Shown piece by piece: positions 1 through 7,021 of a DNA stretch of 23,623 nucleotides. The stretch's first letter is position 1; each line of letters opens with the position of its first letter. The stretch is from assembly GCA_903908025.1 (NCBI GenBank), contig CAIVQM010000022.1:1-23623 (forward strand), read 5' to 3'. The translations under genes and the position numbers were made by a program. Origin of the DNA: an uncultured bacterium. Lineage in GTDB: Bacteria > Actinomycetota > Actinomycetes > S36-B12. Under the pieces are notes generated by a model. It was not told the origin of the DNA and did no database searches. It saw nothing but the letters and a program-made list of their open reading frames with translations.

Positions 1-2
1 AG

Positions 3-518
3 GCGCTCGTGCAGCATCTCGACGGAGTCCCGATCGGTGCTGTCTACGCGAGCCACCTGAAGCGTGCGGTGCAGACGGCGGAGCCGCTGGCTGCCGACCG
101 CGGCCTGGAACTCGTGATCGACGAGGGCCTGCGTGAGTGGGTGTCCAATGCGACCCAGTACGTGGGTACGGAGAACCTCAAGGATCCCAGCCGCGCAGAG
201 TCGTTCCGGCAGGGTCGGTTCGAGGACGAGTTCCTGCCCCCACACAACGCGGACGAACTCCGCGCGACGATGATCGCCACCGTGCGGCGCATCGGCCTGG
301 CCCACCTGGGTCAGCGGGTCGTCGCCGTCAGCCACGGGGGAGCGTCGAACACCTTCCTCGCCGAGGTCATTGGCAGCCCCCGGCAGTTCTTCTTCAATCC
401 GGGGTACGCATCGATCTCGCGCGTGCAGATCTGGCCCGACGGCCGGTTTGTCCTGATGAGCGTGAATGAGCCCACCAGTGCTCGGGACCAAAGGCCTGAC
501 TTGCTCCCTGGCGGTTGA
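3..518 (+). CDS. Histidine phosphatase family protein, 5' end missing
   Basis: This is the C-terminal part of a phosphoglycerate-mutase-like (histidine phosphatase) protein whose start lies before the window. The visible part holds SHLKRAVQTAE, which carries the family's second phosphate-binding arginine, then LREW with the acidic residue of the active site, and near the C-terminus VSHGG, the second catalytic histidine motif. The first RHG motif, which holds the phosphorylated histidine, must be upstream. The reading frame is open from base 3, and the GTG at 9 is internal, not a start. The family covers sugar-phosphate phosphatases and mutases, and the substrate cannot be told from this fragment. 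The stop codon overlaps the proposed -35 element of the next gene, so the two are probably separate transcription units. Confidence 0.88.
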   Translation, partial: ALVQHLDGVPIGAVYASHLKRAVQTAEPLAADRGLELVIDEGLREWVSNATQYVGTENLKDPSRAESFRQGRFEDEFLPPHNADELRATMIATVRRIGLAHLGQRVVAVSHGGASNTFLAEVIGSPRQFFFNPGYASISRVQIWPDGRFVLMSVNEPTSARDQRPDLLPGG

Positions 519-543
519 CGGCGCCTCTCCGATGATCCAAAGT
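515..543 (+). promoter_or_regulatory. Sigma70-like promoter of first Rieske gene
   Basis: TTGACG at 515-520 and CAAAGT at 538-543 are separated by exactly 17 bases. The -35 match is good and the -10 match moderate. The last three bases of the -10 are the first three bases of the AGTTGTATAGATAACT palindrome. The same arrangement recurs at 1852-1880, which raises confidence in both. Confidence 0.5.
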
Positions 544-563
544 TGTATAGATAACTTTGGATC
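534..563. promoter_or_regulatory. GntR/HutC-type operator, site 1
   Basis: A 30-bp inverted repeat with 11-bp perfect arms (GATCCAAAGTT and AACTTTGGATC) around GTATAGAT. Its core, AGTTGTATAGATAACT at 541-556, matches the TNGTMTAGACNA type of site known for HutC-subfamily GntR regulators such as PhnF and DasR. It overlaps the proposed -10 and ends 16 bases before the start codon of the Rieske gene, a position suited to repression. Related sites are at 1878 and 6963. Confidence 0.6.
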
Positions 564-579
564 GTCATTGAGGAGCGCC

Positions 580-1839
580 ATGACCGAGTTGATCGCTGAG
601 GATCAGGACCTCGAGCTGGAGCGCGAGGTGCCGCAGTGGCTGCGGTGCGATGTCCTCGACGGCGAGGCGCGCGAGCAGGCGATGGGCATGATGCGCCGGC
701 TGACGGTGAACCTGCGCAACCAGACCACCGATCAGGCGGACTCCACGATGGAGGAGCCGATCGACAACTACCTCGACCCAGACGTCTTCAAGTCCGAGGT
801 CGACCTGATCTTCAAGCGCATCCCGCTTCCGCTGGCCCTGTCGGCCGAACTGCCGGAGAAGAACTCCTTCAAGGCCATCGAGGCCGTCGGTGTCCCCGTC
901 GTCATGACACGCGATGCCAAGGGTGTGGCGCACGCGATGCTCAACGTCTGCCGCCACCGCGGGGCGCTCCTGTGCGAGGGTCGTGGCTCCGCACGCGCAC
1001 TCACCTGTCCGTACCACGCGTGGTCGTTCAGCATGGACGGCGGTGAGCTCAAGGGTGTCTACGGCGAATCGACCTTCGGTGAGTTCGACAAGTCCGAGCG
1101 TGGACTGATCGAGCTGCCCTGCGTGGAGAAGCACGGTGTCATCTTCGTCTGCCTGACTCCTGGTCTGGTGATGGACATCGACTCGTGGCTTGGCGAATGG
1201 GGTCCGCAGCTTGCGTCCCTCAAGCTCGATGAGTGCCACGTTTTCTCATCGCGGATGATGCCCGGCCCGAACTGGAAGGCCACGATCGAGGGCTACCTCG
1301 AGGCGTACCACTTCGCAGCTACGCACCCCAACACGGTGTTCACCGTCAATCACGGCAACACGATGGTGTTCGACGGCTTCGGCCCTCATGAGCGCCTCGG
1401 CTTCGCATTGCGGACGATCGACGACGTCGTCGACGGCCCCGAGGAGGCGTGGGATCCCTCGCACCATGTCGGGGCGATCTTCTGGACCTTCCCCGGTTTC
1501 TCCATCGCCGGTGGCTGGCGCCAGCGCATGACCGTCGCCCTCTGCCTGCCGACCGGCAAGGTCGACGAGTCGATCACCGAGCATCGCATCGTGGTGCGCC
1601 ATGCCATCGACGAGACCGTGCAGCACGATCTCGAGGTCATGCGCGACTGGTTCTACGACGTTGTCTACAACGAGGACTATCTGACCCAGTACGGCGTTCA
1701 GAAGGGGGTGGCGGCCACGGGTGGCCACACTCAGGTTTTCGGCCGCAACGAGATCGGCGTCCAGTACCTCCACCAGACGATCAACCGGCTCATCGACGAG
1801 AACTACCAGGAGGGATACACCAAGCCCCGGGTCGTCTAG
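580..1839 (+). CDS. Rieske non-heme iron oxygenase, alpha subunit (paralogue 1)
   Basis: Terminal oxygenase component of a ring-hydroxylating dioxygenase or monooxygenase, 419 aa, cytoplasmic. The Rieske [2Fe-2S] domain covers about residues 75-200, with ligands C124, H126, C143 and H146 (CRH, 16 residues, CPYH). The catalytic domain carries the mononuclear iron motif E241-x2-H244-x4-H249, and D366 in NEDY is the probable third ligand. E241 is the usual bridging acidic position. ATG 580 is chosen because GAGGAGCG (569-576) sits just upstream; an earlier in-frame GTG at 466 would overlap the phosphatase gene and the operator. It is a clear paralogue of the next gene, with near-identical stretches (RMMPGPNWK, GVQYLHQTINRL). 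No classical beta subunit lies beside it, so an alpha-only oligomer is likely. Electrons probably come from the reductase at 5958. The substrate is unknown. Confidence 0.95.
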   Translation: MTELIAEDQDLELEREVPQWLRCDVLDGEAREQAMGMMRRLTVNLRNQTTDQADSTMEEPIDNYLDPDVFKSEVDLIFKRIPLPLALSAELPEKNSFKAIEAVGVPVVMTRDAKGVAHAMLNVCRHRGALLCEGRGSARALTCPYHAWSFSMDGGELKGVYGESTFGEFDKSERGLIELPCVEKHGVIFVCLTPGLVMDIDSWLGEWGPQLASLKLDECHVFSSRMMPGPNWKATIEGYLEAYHFAATHPNTVFTVNHGNTMVFDGFGPHERLGFALRTIDDVVDGPEEAWDPSHHVGAIFWTFPGFSIAGGWRQRMTVALCLPTGKVDESITEHRIVVRHAIDETVQHDLEVMRDWFYDVVYNEDYLTQYGVQKGVAATGGHTQVFGRNEIGVQYLHQTINRLIDENYQEGYTKPRVV

Positions 1840-1851
1840 GGCGGGATTGCA

Positions 1852-1880
1852 TTGACATCCGATAGTCGGCAGACCATAGT
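1852..1880 (+). promoter_or_regulatory. Sigma70-like promoter of second Rieske gene
   Basis: A consensus TTGACA (1852-1857), a 17-base spacer and CATAGT (1875-1880). The final AGT is shared with the operator at 1878-1893, exactly as in the promoter at 515-543. The second Rieske gene therefore seems to have its own regulated promoter instead of depending on read-through. Confidence 0.6.
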
Positions 1881-1893
1881 TGTGTAGACAACT
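1878..1893. promoter_or_regulatory. GntR/HutC-type operator, site 2
   Basis: AGTTGTGTAGACAACT is a palindrome with perfect 6-bp arms (AGTTGT and ACAACT) around GTAG. It covers the end of the -10 and the expected transcription start, and lies 50 bases before the start codon. It differs from the site 1 core at three positions. Confidence 0.62.
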
Positions 1894-1943
1894 TCAGGGT
1901 GCTGCCGGCTGGCCGGGCCCTGCCGATCTACGAGGAGCGCCCC

Positions 1944-3197
1944 GTGGCCGACGTCGCCGAGAAGCTTGATCCCGAGGTCCTGCCGGAGTACATCCCGAGC
2001 ACGGTTCTGGACGGCGCGGCTCGCGAGGAGGCCGTCCGCATGATGCTGCGGCTGGCCGAGCACGTGCGGAACAAGGCGACCGACCAGGCGGAGGGCAACT
2101 GGCAGGAGCCGGTCGAGAACTACGCCGACGAGGAGCTCTTCCGCACGGAGGTCGAGACCCTGTTCAAGCGGATCCCGTTGCCTTTGGCGCTGACGTGCGA
2201 ACTCCCAGAGAAGAACTCGTACAAGGCCATCGAGGTCGTGGGCGTGCCCGTGGTGATCACGCGCGATGCCAAGGGCGAAGTGCACGCCATGCTGAACGTG
2301 TGCCGTCACCGCGGTGCCCTCATCTGCGCTGACGGCACCGGCACGTCGCGCGCGTTGACCTGCCCCTACCACGCCTGGTCATATGGGATGGACGGTGATC
2401 TGCGGGGCATCTACGGCGAGTCGACGTTCGGTGACTTCGACAAGTCGGAGCGCAATCTCATCCAACTGCCGGTCGTTGAGGCTGCCGGGCTCATCTTCGT
2501 CTGCCTGACCCCCGGTCTGGAGATCGACATCGAGAGCTGGCTCGGTGACTTCAAGCCGGTGCTCGAGGCACTCAAGCTCGAAGAGCTGCACCTGTTCTCG
2601 TCGCGGATGATGCCGGGCCCGAACTGGAAGGTCGTCATCGAGGGCTACCTCGAGGGGTACCACTTCGCCTCGCTCCATCCCAACACCGTCTTCAAGACAA
2701 ACCTGTCGAACACCGCCATCTTCGACGGATTCGGGGCGCACGAGAGAGTGGCCTTCGCCCTGCGCAATCTTGAGGGCAACATCAAGGCCGGGGCGGACGT
2801 CGAGACCCTCGACCCGTCGGCGAATGTCGGTGTGATCATCTGGCTGTTCCCTGGCATGGCGTTCGCCGGGGCGTGGCGTGAGCGCATGACCTGCTCGCTG
2901 GTCCTGCCGACGACCAGCGTCGGCGCGTCGATGACCGAGCAGCGCGTGTTCACCCGCCGGCCCGTCACCGACGAGAACCGCGAGGATCTCGAGGTCTTCC
3001 GCGACTTCTTCTACGACGTCACCTATGGCGAGGACTACATCACCGGGTACGGCGTCCAGAAGGGGGTCGCCAACGTGGGTGGCACGACACAGATCTACGG
3101 CCGCAACGAGCCGGGCGTGCAGTACCTCCATCAGACGATCAACCGACTGATGGCCGAGAACCACCGTGCTGGCGATCCGGCGCCCCGCACGGCCTGA
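1944..3197 (+). CDS. Rieske non-heme iron oxygenase, alpha subunit (paralogue 2)
   Basis: Terminal oxygenase component, 417 aa, with the same fold and role as the gene at 580. Rieske ligands are C120, H122, C140 and H143 (17 residues between the pairs). The mononuclear iron site is E237-x2-H240-x4-H245, with D364 in GEDY as the likely third ligand. The GTG at 1944 is chosen because GAGGAGCG lies 5-12 bases upstream, in the same context as the paralogue's ribosome site. An in-frame GTG at 1899 has no such site and would start within the likely untranslated leader. The pair arose by tandem duplication and then diverged, mostly at the N-terminus and in the pocket-side segment around residues 246-300. 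They may have different substrates, form a mixed oligomer, or act on successive intermediates. The substrate cannot be assigned. Confidence 0.95.
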   Translation: MADVAEKLDPEVLPEYIPSTVLDGAAREEAVRMMLRLAEHVRNKATDQAEGNWQEPVENYADEELFRTEVETLFKRIPLPLALTCELPEKNSYKAIEVVGVPVVITRDAKGEVHAMLNVCRHRGALICADGTGTSRALTCPYHAWSYGMDGDLRGIYGESTFGDFDKSERNLIQLPVVEAAGLIFVCLTPGLEIDIESWLGDFKPVLEALKLEELHLFSSRMMPGPNWKVVIEGYLEGYHFASLHPNTVFKTNLSNTAIFDGFGAHERVAFALRNLEGNIKAGADVETLDPSANVGVIIWLFPGMAFAGAWRERMTCSLVLPTTSVGASMTEQRVFTRRPVTDENREDLEVFRDFFYDVTYGEDYITGYGVQKGVANVGGTTQIYGRNEPGVQYLHQTINRLMAENHRAGDPAPRTA

Positions 3198-3208
3198 CGC
3201 GCCCAACC

Positions 3209-3237
3209 GGTCGAGAGAAGCTAGGACGACCAATTTT
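3209..3237 (+). terminator. Possible weak intrinsic terminator after second Rieske gene
   Basis: GGTCG (3209-3213) and CGACC (3227-3231) can form a 5-bp stem with a 13-base loop, followed at once by AATTTT. The stem is short for a terminator, so support is weak. Its place between a stop codon and a new promoter fits. Confidence 0.25.
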
Positions 3238-3247
3238 CCGGTTTCCA

Positions 3248-3276
3248 TTGACGGACTCAAGTAACTGGTGTGTGAT
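3248..3276 (+). promoter_or_regulatory. Candidate promoter of SDR / PEP-enzyme / reductase unit
   Basis: TTGACG (3248-3253), a 17-base spacer and TGTGAT (3271-3276). The -35 is good; the -10 matches consensus at four of six positions. No copy of the AGTTGTRTAGAYAAST operator is seen here, so this unit may be regulated differently from the Rieske genes. Confidence 0.4.
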
Positions 3277-3326
3277 GTCGGCACGACGGTGACCCGCAAG
3301 GGCACCCCTAATCAGCAGGAGCTCCC

Positions 3327-4112
3327 ATGGCAGGTTCGCTCGACGGCAAGGTCGCGGTCATCACCGCTGGCAGCACGGGTATCGGCTTCGGGATCGCCCA
3401 GGCATTCGTCGCCGAAGGCGCCTCCGTCGTCCTGGGCAACCGCTCCGAGGAGAAGGGCGCGTACGCGCTCGAGCGCCTCGCCGTGGGAGACCGTGCAGTA
3501 TTCAAGGCGACCGATGCCCTCGTGCGCGACGAAGTAGACGCCCTCATCGACTTTGCCGTGGCCCATTACGGCACCATCGACATCCTCGTGAACTGCGCCG
3601 GCGGTTCCGATGGCTGGGCCATGATCGACTCCCTCAGCGACGAGGCATGGCAGAAGGCCTTCGACTGGAACTGCAGTTCCGCGTTCTGGGCCACCCGCCG
3701 TGCGCTCGCGACGATGCTGCCGAAGCAGTCCGGCCGCATCATCAACATCTCCTCGATCGAGGGCAAGCACGCCTCGAAGATGGCCGTCAGCCACTACATC
3801 ATGGGCAAGCACGCCATGAACGGCCTGACCAAGGCAACCGCCGCGGAGTACGCGCAGCAGGGCATCCGCTGCAACGCCATCTGCCCTGGCCCGATCGAAA
3901 CCGAGCTCATGAAGGATGCCGGCGCGCAGGTCGCCTCGGCCGCCGGAATCACCTACGAACAGTTCCTCGACGAGTTCGCGCAGGACACCATGACCAAGGA
4001 GCTCAACACCGTCGAGCAGGTCGCCGGGATGGCGCTGCTGCTCGCCGGCCCGCTCGGCAACGGCATGACGGGCACCCTGTACAACGTCGACGCCGGCACC
4101 GTCCCCTACTAA
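3327..4112 (+). CDS. SDR family NAD(P)-dependent oxidoreductase
   Basis: Classical short-chain dehydrogenase, 261 aa, the usual length. It should oxidise a hydroxyl group to a ketone, or the reverse, with NAD(P). The dinucleotide-binding motif is TAGSTGIG (residues 13-20), a variant of TGxxxGIG. The structural NNAG motif appears as NCAG (89-92). The catalytic serine lies in NISS (142/143), followed by Y157 and K161 in YIMGK, then a CPGP motif (187-190). The ATG at 3327 follows AGGAG (3317-3321). A natural role beside Rieske oxygenases is dehydrogenation of a dihydrodiol or hydroxylated product, but classical SDRs vary too much in substrate for that to be more than inference. A GC-rich hairpin separates it from the next gene. 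Confidence 0.93.
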   Translation: MAGSLDGKVAVITAGSTGIGFGIAQAFVAEGASVVLGNRSEEKGAYALERLAVGDRAVFKATDALVRDEVDALIDFAVAHYGTIDILVNCAGGSDGWAMIDSLSDEAWQKAFDWNCSSAFWATRRALATMLPKQSGRIINISSIEGKHASKMAVSHYIMGKHAMNGLTKATAAEYAQQGIRCNAICPGPIETELMKDAGAQVASAAGITYEQFLDEFAQDTMTKELNTVEQVAGMALLLAGPLGNGMTGTLYNVDAGTVPY

Positions 4113-4126
4113 GCCATGCCCTTTCC

Positions 4127-4163
4127 CGTGCGCCGTCGGAGCCTGTTGGCCCGGCGGCGCGCG
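4127..4163 (+). other. GC-rich RNA hairpin in intergenic gap
   Basis: Bases 4127-4139 and 4151-4163 pair over 13 positions (two G-T wobbles) around an 11-base loop. There is no T-tract, so a classical intrinsic terminator is unlikely. It lies between the SDR stop and the ribosome site of the next gene and could stabilise or process the mRNA, or lower read-through. Confidence 0.4.
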
Positions 4164-4203
4164 GCATGTCCGGCCCGTTCGCAATGAAGGAGAAGAGACA
4201 GTC

Positions 4204-5955
4204 ATGGTTGATTCCTGGATCGTCGACTGGACGCGCAGCGAGCGGCTGCCCTACTACACGCGTGCGAACGCGGGGGAGGTGCTGCCCGACCCGGCGAGCC
4301 CCCTCGGGTGGAGCCTGGTGTTCGAGGAGGGTCTGCTCCCGGGCTGGTACCGGGGATTCGTCGAGTTCGGCATCTACGGGGCCGAGGAGTTCAACACCCC
4401 GCCGAAGATCCCGATGGTCGGGATTTTCGGCGGCTACTTCTACCTGAACCTGTCGCACATGCGACTGCTCGGCCTTCGGCTGGGCGCCGACCTCGACCAG
4501 TTCGATGCCGACCTGCTCGGTTCGCATCCGGACACCCCTCCCTACGAGCCGCATCCCGACGACATCAACCCGGAACTGTCGGCCAAGGCTGCAGCGACCA
4601 TCGGTGAGGTCCTCGGCTCGACGTCCTATCCGCTCATCGACGCCGACCGCGTGCGCACGGCGCGGCTCGCTGCGGAACGACCGGACCTGACGACGCTCAG
4701 CGTCGCGGAACTCGTGGCACGTGCCCGCTCCTTCGGGCCCGAACTCGACAACGGCTTCGCCCGACACGACTACTCGAGCCTTGCGTCGACGATCGGGCCG
4801 TCGATCCTGTCGGGCCTGTGCGCATCGATCGGGGAGCCGCAACTGCAGCTCGAACTGATCTCCGGCCTCGGCGACGTCGACTCCGCGTCGCCGTCGTGGG
4901 GATTGTGGGACCTGTCACGCGACGCGAATGCATCCGCAGAGATCACGGCGCTGTTCGACGCCGGCCCCGAGGCTGTGCTGGTGGCGATCGGCGATCCGCA
5001 GTCGGACGAACAGCGGGCCTTCGCGGGAGCTTTCGCCGCCTTCATGCGCGAGTCGGGCTCGCGCGGCCCCAACGAGTGGGACATCCACGCGCTCTCGTGG
5101 GAGGCCGATCCGCTGCAGCCGCTCAAGCTCGTCAACGGGATCCGCAAGGCATCCGATGCGGACTCGCCGCACGCGCGCCATGAGCGACTTGCTGCGCGCC
5201 GTGCCGCAGCGGCCGACCGGTTGCGCAGTGCCTTGGCCGGCAATGACGAGGCGATCGCGACCCTGGAGATGGCGCTGGCGTCCACGTCGCTGTCGGTGCC
5301 TGCGCGTGAGCGCACCAAGGCCACCTGCGTAGCCGTGGTCAACGAGGTGCGCATGACGATTCGCGAGCTCGGGCGCCGCGGCGTGGAGCAGGGCCTGTTC
5401 GAGAAGCCCGAGGATGTCATGATGCTGATGAGTGACGAACTCGAGTCGTATGCGGGGGATCCGGCGTCCTTCCGCGACGTCATCGCCGTGCGGCTGGCGG
5501 ACTATGAGGAGCTGTTCGAGCTCGACCCGCCATTCATCATCGCCTCGGATCCCGCGCCGCTGTCGCAGTGGGCTCGCCGCGCCGAGCGCAGGATGCCTCC
5601 GCTGCCGGACGGAGCGGTGCTGTCGGGACTCGGCGGTGGAGCCGGCCGCTACACCGGTCGGGTGTGCGTGATGAACGATCCCTCTGACATGGCTCGGCTG
5701 GAGCCGGGCGATGTCCTCGTCGCACCCTTCACCGATGCTGCCTGGACCCCGTTGTTCCTCATCGCAGGGGCGATCGTTGTCGACGTCGGCGCACTGAACA
5801 GCCACGCTGTCGTCGTCAGCCGAGAACTGGGAATCCCCAGCGTCCTGTCTGTCACCACCGGAACGTCGCAGCTCCTCGACGGCATGGAGGTCACCGTCGA
5901 CGGTGCGGCAGGCACGGTCACGGTGGAGTCCACCGTGGGTGCGGCTACCGTCTAG
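4204..5955 (+). CDS. PEP-utilizing / rifampin-phosphotransferase-like protein lacking the ATP-binding domain
   Basis: 583 aa. The C-terminal 110 residues or so form the phosphohistidine swivel domain of PEP synthase and rifampin phosphotransferase: GALNSHAVVVSRELGIPSV matches the family's signature around the phosphorylated histidine, here H534. The N-terminal and middle parts (about 1-470) look like the substrate-binding body of the rifampin phosphotransferase group, with an early RANAGEVLPDPASP segment, followed by charged alpha-helical sequence. No ATP-grasp domain is present in this protein or elsewhere in the window. Known relatives need such a domain to phosphorylate the histidine, so a separate partner protein is expected, as in two-part phenylphosphate synthase. 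AAGGAGAA (4187-4194) supports ATG 4204. The stop is 2 bases before the reductase start, so the two are translated together. Phosphorylation of a pathway substrate is inference; a non-catalytic role is also possible. Confidence 0.8.
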   Translation: MVDSWIVDWTRSERLPYYTRANAGEVLPDPASPLGWSLVFEEGLLPGWYRGFVEFGIYGAEEFNTPPKIPMVGIFGGYFYLNLSHMRLLGLRLGADLDQFDADLLGSHPDTPPYEPHPDDINPELSAKAAATIGEVLGSTSYPLIDADRVRTARLAAERPDLTTLSVAELVARARSFGPELDNGFARHDYSSLASTIGPSILSGLCASIGEPQLQLELISGLGDVDSASPSWGLWDLSRDANASAEITALFDAGPEAVLVAIGDPQSDEQRAFAGAFAAFMRESGSRGPNEWDIHALSWEADPLQPLKLVNGIRKASDADSPHARHERLAARRAAAADRLRSALAGNDEAIATLEMALASTSLSVPARERTKATCVAVVNEVRMTIRELGRRGVEQGLFEKPEDVMMLMSDELESYAGDPASFRDVIAVRLADYEELFELDPPFIIASDPAPLSQWARRAERRMPPLPDGAVLSGLGGGAGRYTGRVCVMNDPSDMARLEPGDVLVAPFTDAAWTPLFLIAGAIVVDVGALNSHAVVVSRELGIPSVLSVTTGTSQLLDGMEVTVDGAAGTVTVESTVGAATV

Positions 5956-5957
5956 CC

Positions 5958-6914
5958 ATGGCCTATGTCTACGAGGAATACCGCGACCTGGTCGTTCTCG
6001 AACGGGTTGAGGAGGCCGACGGCGTCGTCACGATCCGTCTGGGTGCCCCATCTGGCGAGAAACTGCCCATGTGGGAGCCCGGCGCCCACATCGACGTCCA
6101 GCTTGGCAACGGTGTCGAGCGTCAGTACTCGCTGTGCAGCCACTTCCACGCGGACACCTGGCGGATTGCGGTACTCCGGGAGCCGAACAGCCGTGGGGGC
6201 TCGTCGTACATGCACGACTCGGTGCATGCCGGCGACATGGTCCGGACCCGTGGCCCCCGCAACCACTTCCCGCTCGTGGATGCCAAGGACTACCTGTTCA
6301 TCGGCGGCGGCATCGGCGTGACGCCGATGGTGCCGATGCTCGGAGAGGTCATCTTCGACAAGGAAGTGCCGTGGCGCTTCTACTACGGCGGGCGCACCCG
6401 CGCATCGATGGCCTTCCGCGATCGACTGGAGGCGCTGGGCGCGGTCATCTGGCCAGAGGACGAGAAGGGTCTCCTGCCGTTGGCGGAGATCCTGGGCGCG
6501 GCCACTTCTGACACCGCCGTCTACTGCTGCGGACCGGAGCCGCTCATTGCCGCTGTCGAAGCGACGTGCGCGAAGCTCGGCCTGCCGGCACCCCATGTGG
6601 AGCGCTTCGCGGCGAAGGCCATCGACACCAGCGGCGACCCCGGCGACCATGAATTCACGGTGGTGCTCAACAGCACGGGCGCCGAGTACCTCGTCCCGCG
6701 CGACAAGAGCATCGTCCAGGTGCTGATGGATAACGGTGTCAGCGTGATGACCAGTTGCGCCGAAGGAGTGTGTGGTACCTGTGAGACCAAGGTGCTCTCC
6801 GGCGAGATCGCGCATCGCGACTCGCTGCTGTCCGAGGAGGACCGTGAAGAGGGCATCTTCATGATGCCCTGCGTCTCCCGCTGCAAGGGCGATCGGCTCG
6901 TTCTCGATCGGTAG
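5958..6914 (+). CDS. PDR/VanB family reductase (flavin, NAD, 2Fe-2S ferredoxin)
   Basis: Electron-transfer component for Rieske oxygenases, 318 aa, the standard length for phthalate dioxygenase reductase and VanB relatives. Domain order is flavin-binding barrel (RQYS at 55-58), NAD-binding domain (GGGIGVTPM at 116-124 and CGPEPLI at 191-197), then a C-terminal plant-type ferredoxin with cluster cysteines C267, C272, C275 and C305. It moves electrons from NAD(P)H through flavin to the [2Fe-2S] centre and on to the oxygenase. It is the only such reductase in the window and probably serves all three Rieske proteins. It starts 2 bases after the preceding stop and has no strong ribosome site of its own, so translation is probably coupled. 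Confidence 0.95.
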   Translation: MAYVYEEYRDLVVLERVEEADGVVTIRLGAPSGEKLPMWEPGAHIDVQLGNGVERQYSLCSHFHADTWRIAVLREPNSRGGSSYMHDSVHAGDMVRTRGPRNHFPLVDAKDYLFIGGGIGVTPMVPMLGEVIFDKEVPWRFYYGGRTRASMAFRDRLEALGAVIWPEDEKGLLPLAEILGAATSDTAVYCCGPEPLIAAVEATCAKLGLPAPHVERFAAKAIDTSGDPGDHEFTVVLNSTGAEYLVPRDKSIVQVLMDNGVSVMTSCAEGVCGTCETKVLSGEIAHRDSLLSEEDREEGIFMMPCVSRCKGDRLVLDR

Positions 6915-6935
6915 CAGTGGGTCTTCAGGAACATT

Positions 6936-6949
6936 CGTGGATGTCCACG
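6936..6949. promoter_or_regulatory. 14-bp palindrome upstream of third Rieske gene
   Basis: CGTGGA-TG-TCCACG is a perfect inverted repeat centred 28 bp before the centre of operator site 3. A second regulator could bind it, or it may be a small RNA hairpin ending the reductase transcript. The two readings cannot be separated here. Confidence 0.35.
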
Positions 6950-6962
6950 TAACTCTTGCGAA

Positions 6963-6978
6963 AGTTGTATAGACAAGT
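6963..6978. promoter_or_regulatory. GntR/HutC-type operator, site 3
   Basis: AGTTGTATAGACAAGT matches sites 1 and 2 at 14 of 16 positions each. It ends 43 bases before the start of the third Rieske gene. Unlike the other two sites, no good -35 lies at the matching distance upstream, so promoter strength or geometry may differ here. Confidence 0.58.
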
Positions 6979-7021
6979 GTAGGTTTGCCAGACCTGACAG
7001 ACGCTCGAGAGGACCGGCCTG

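Noticed and set aside
534..563. Reading the 30-bp palindrome as the terminator of the phosphatase gene
   Set aside because: No T-tract follows, it lies just downstream of a -35 and next to the start codon, and its core recurs upstream of two other Rieske genes.
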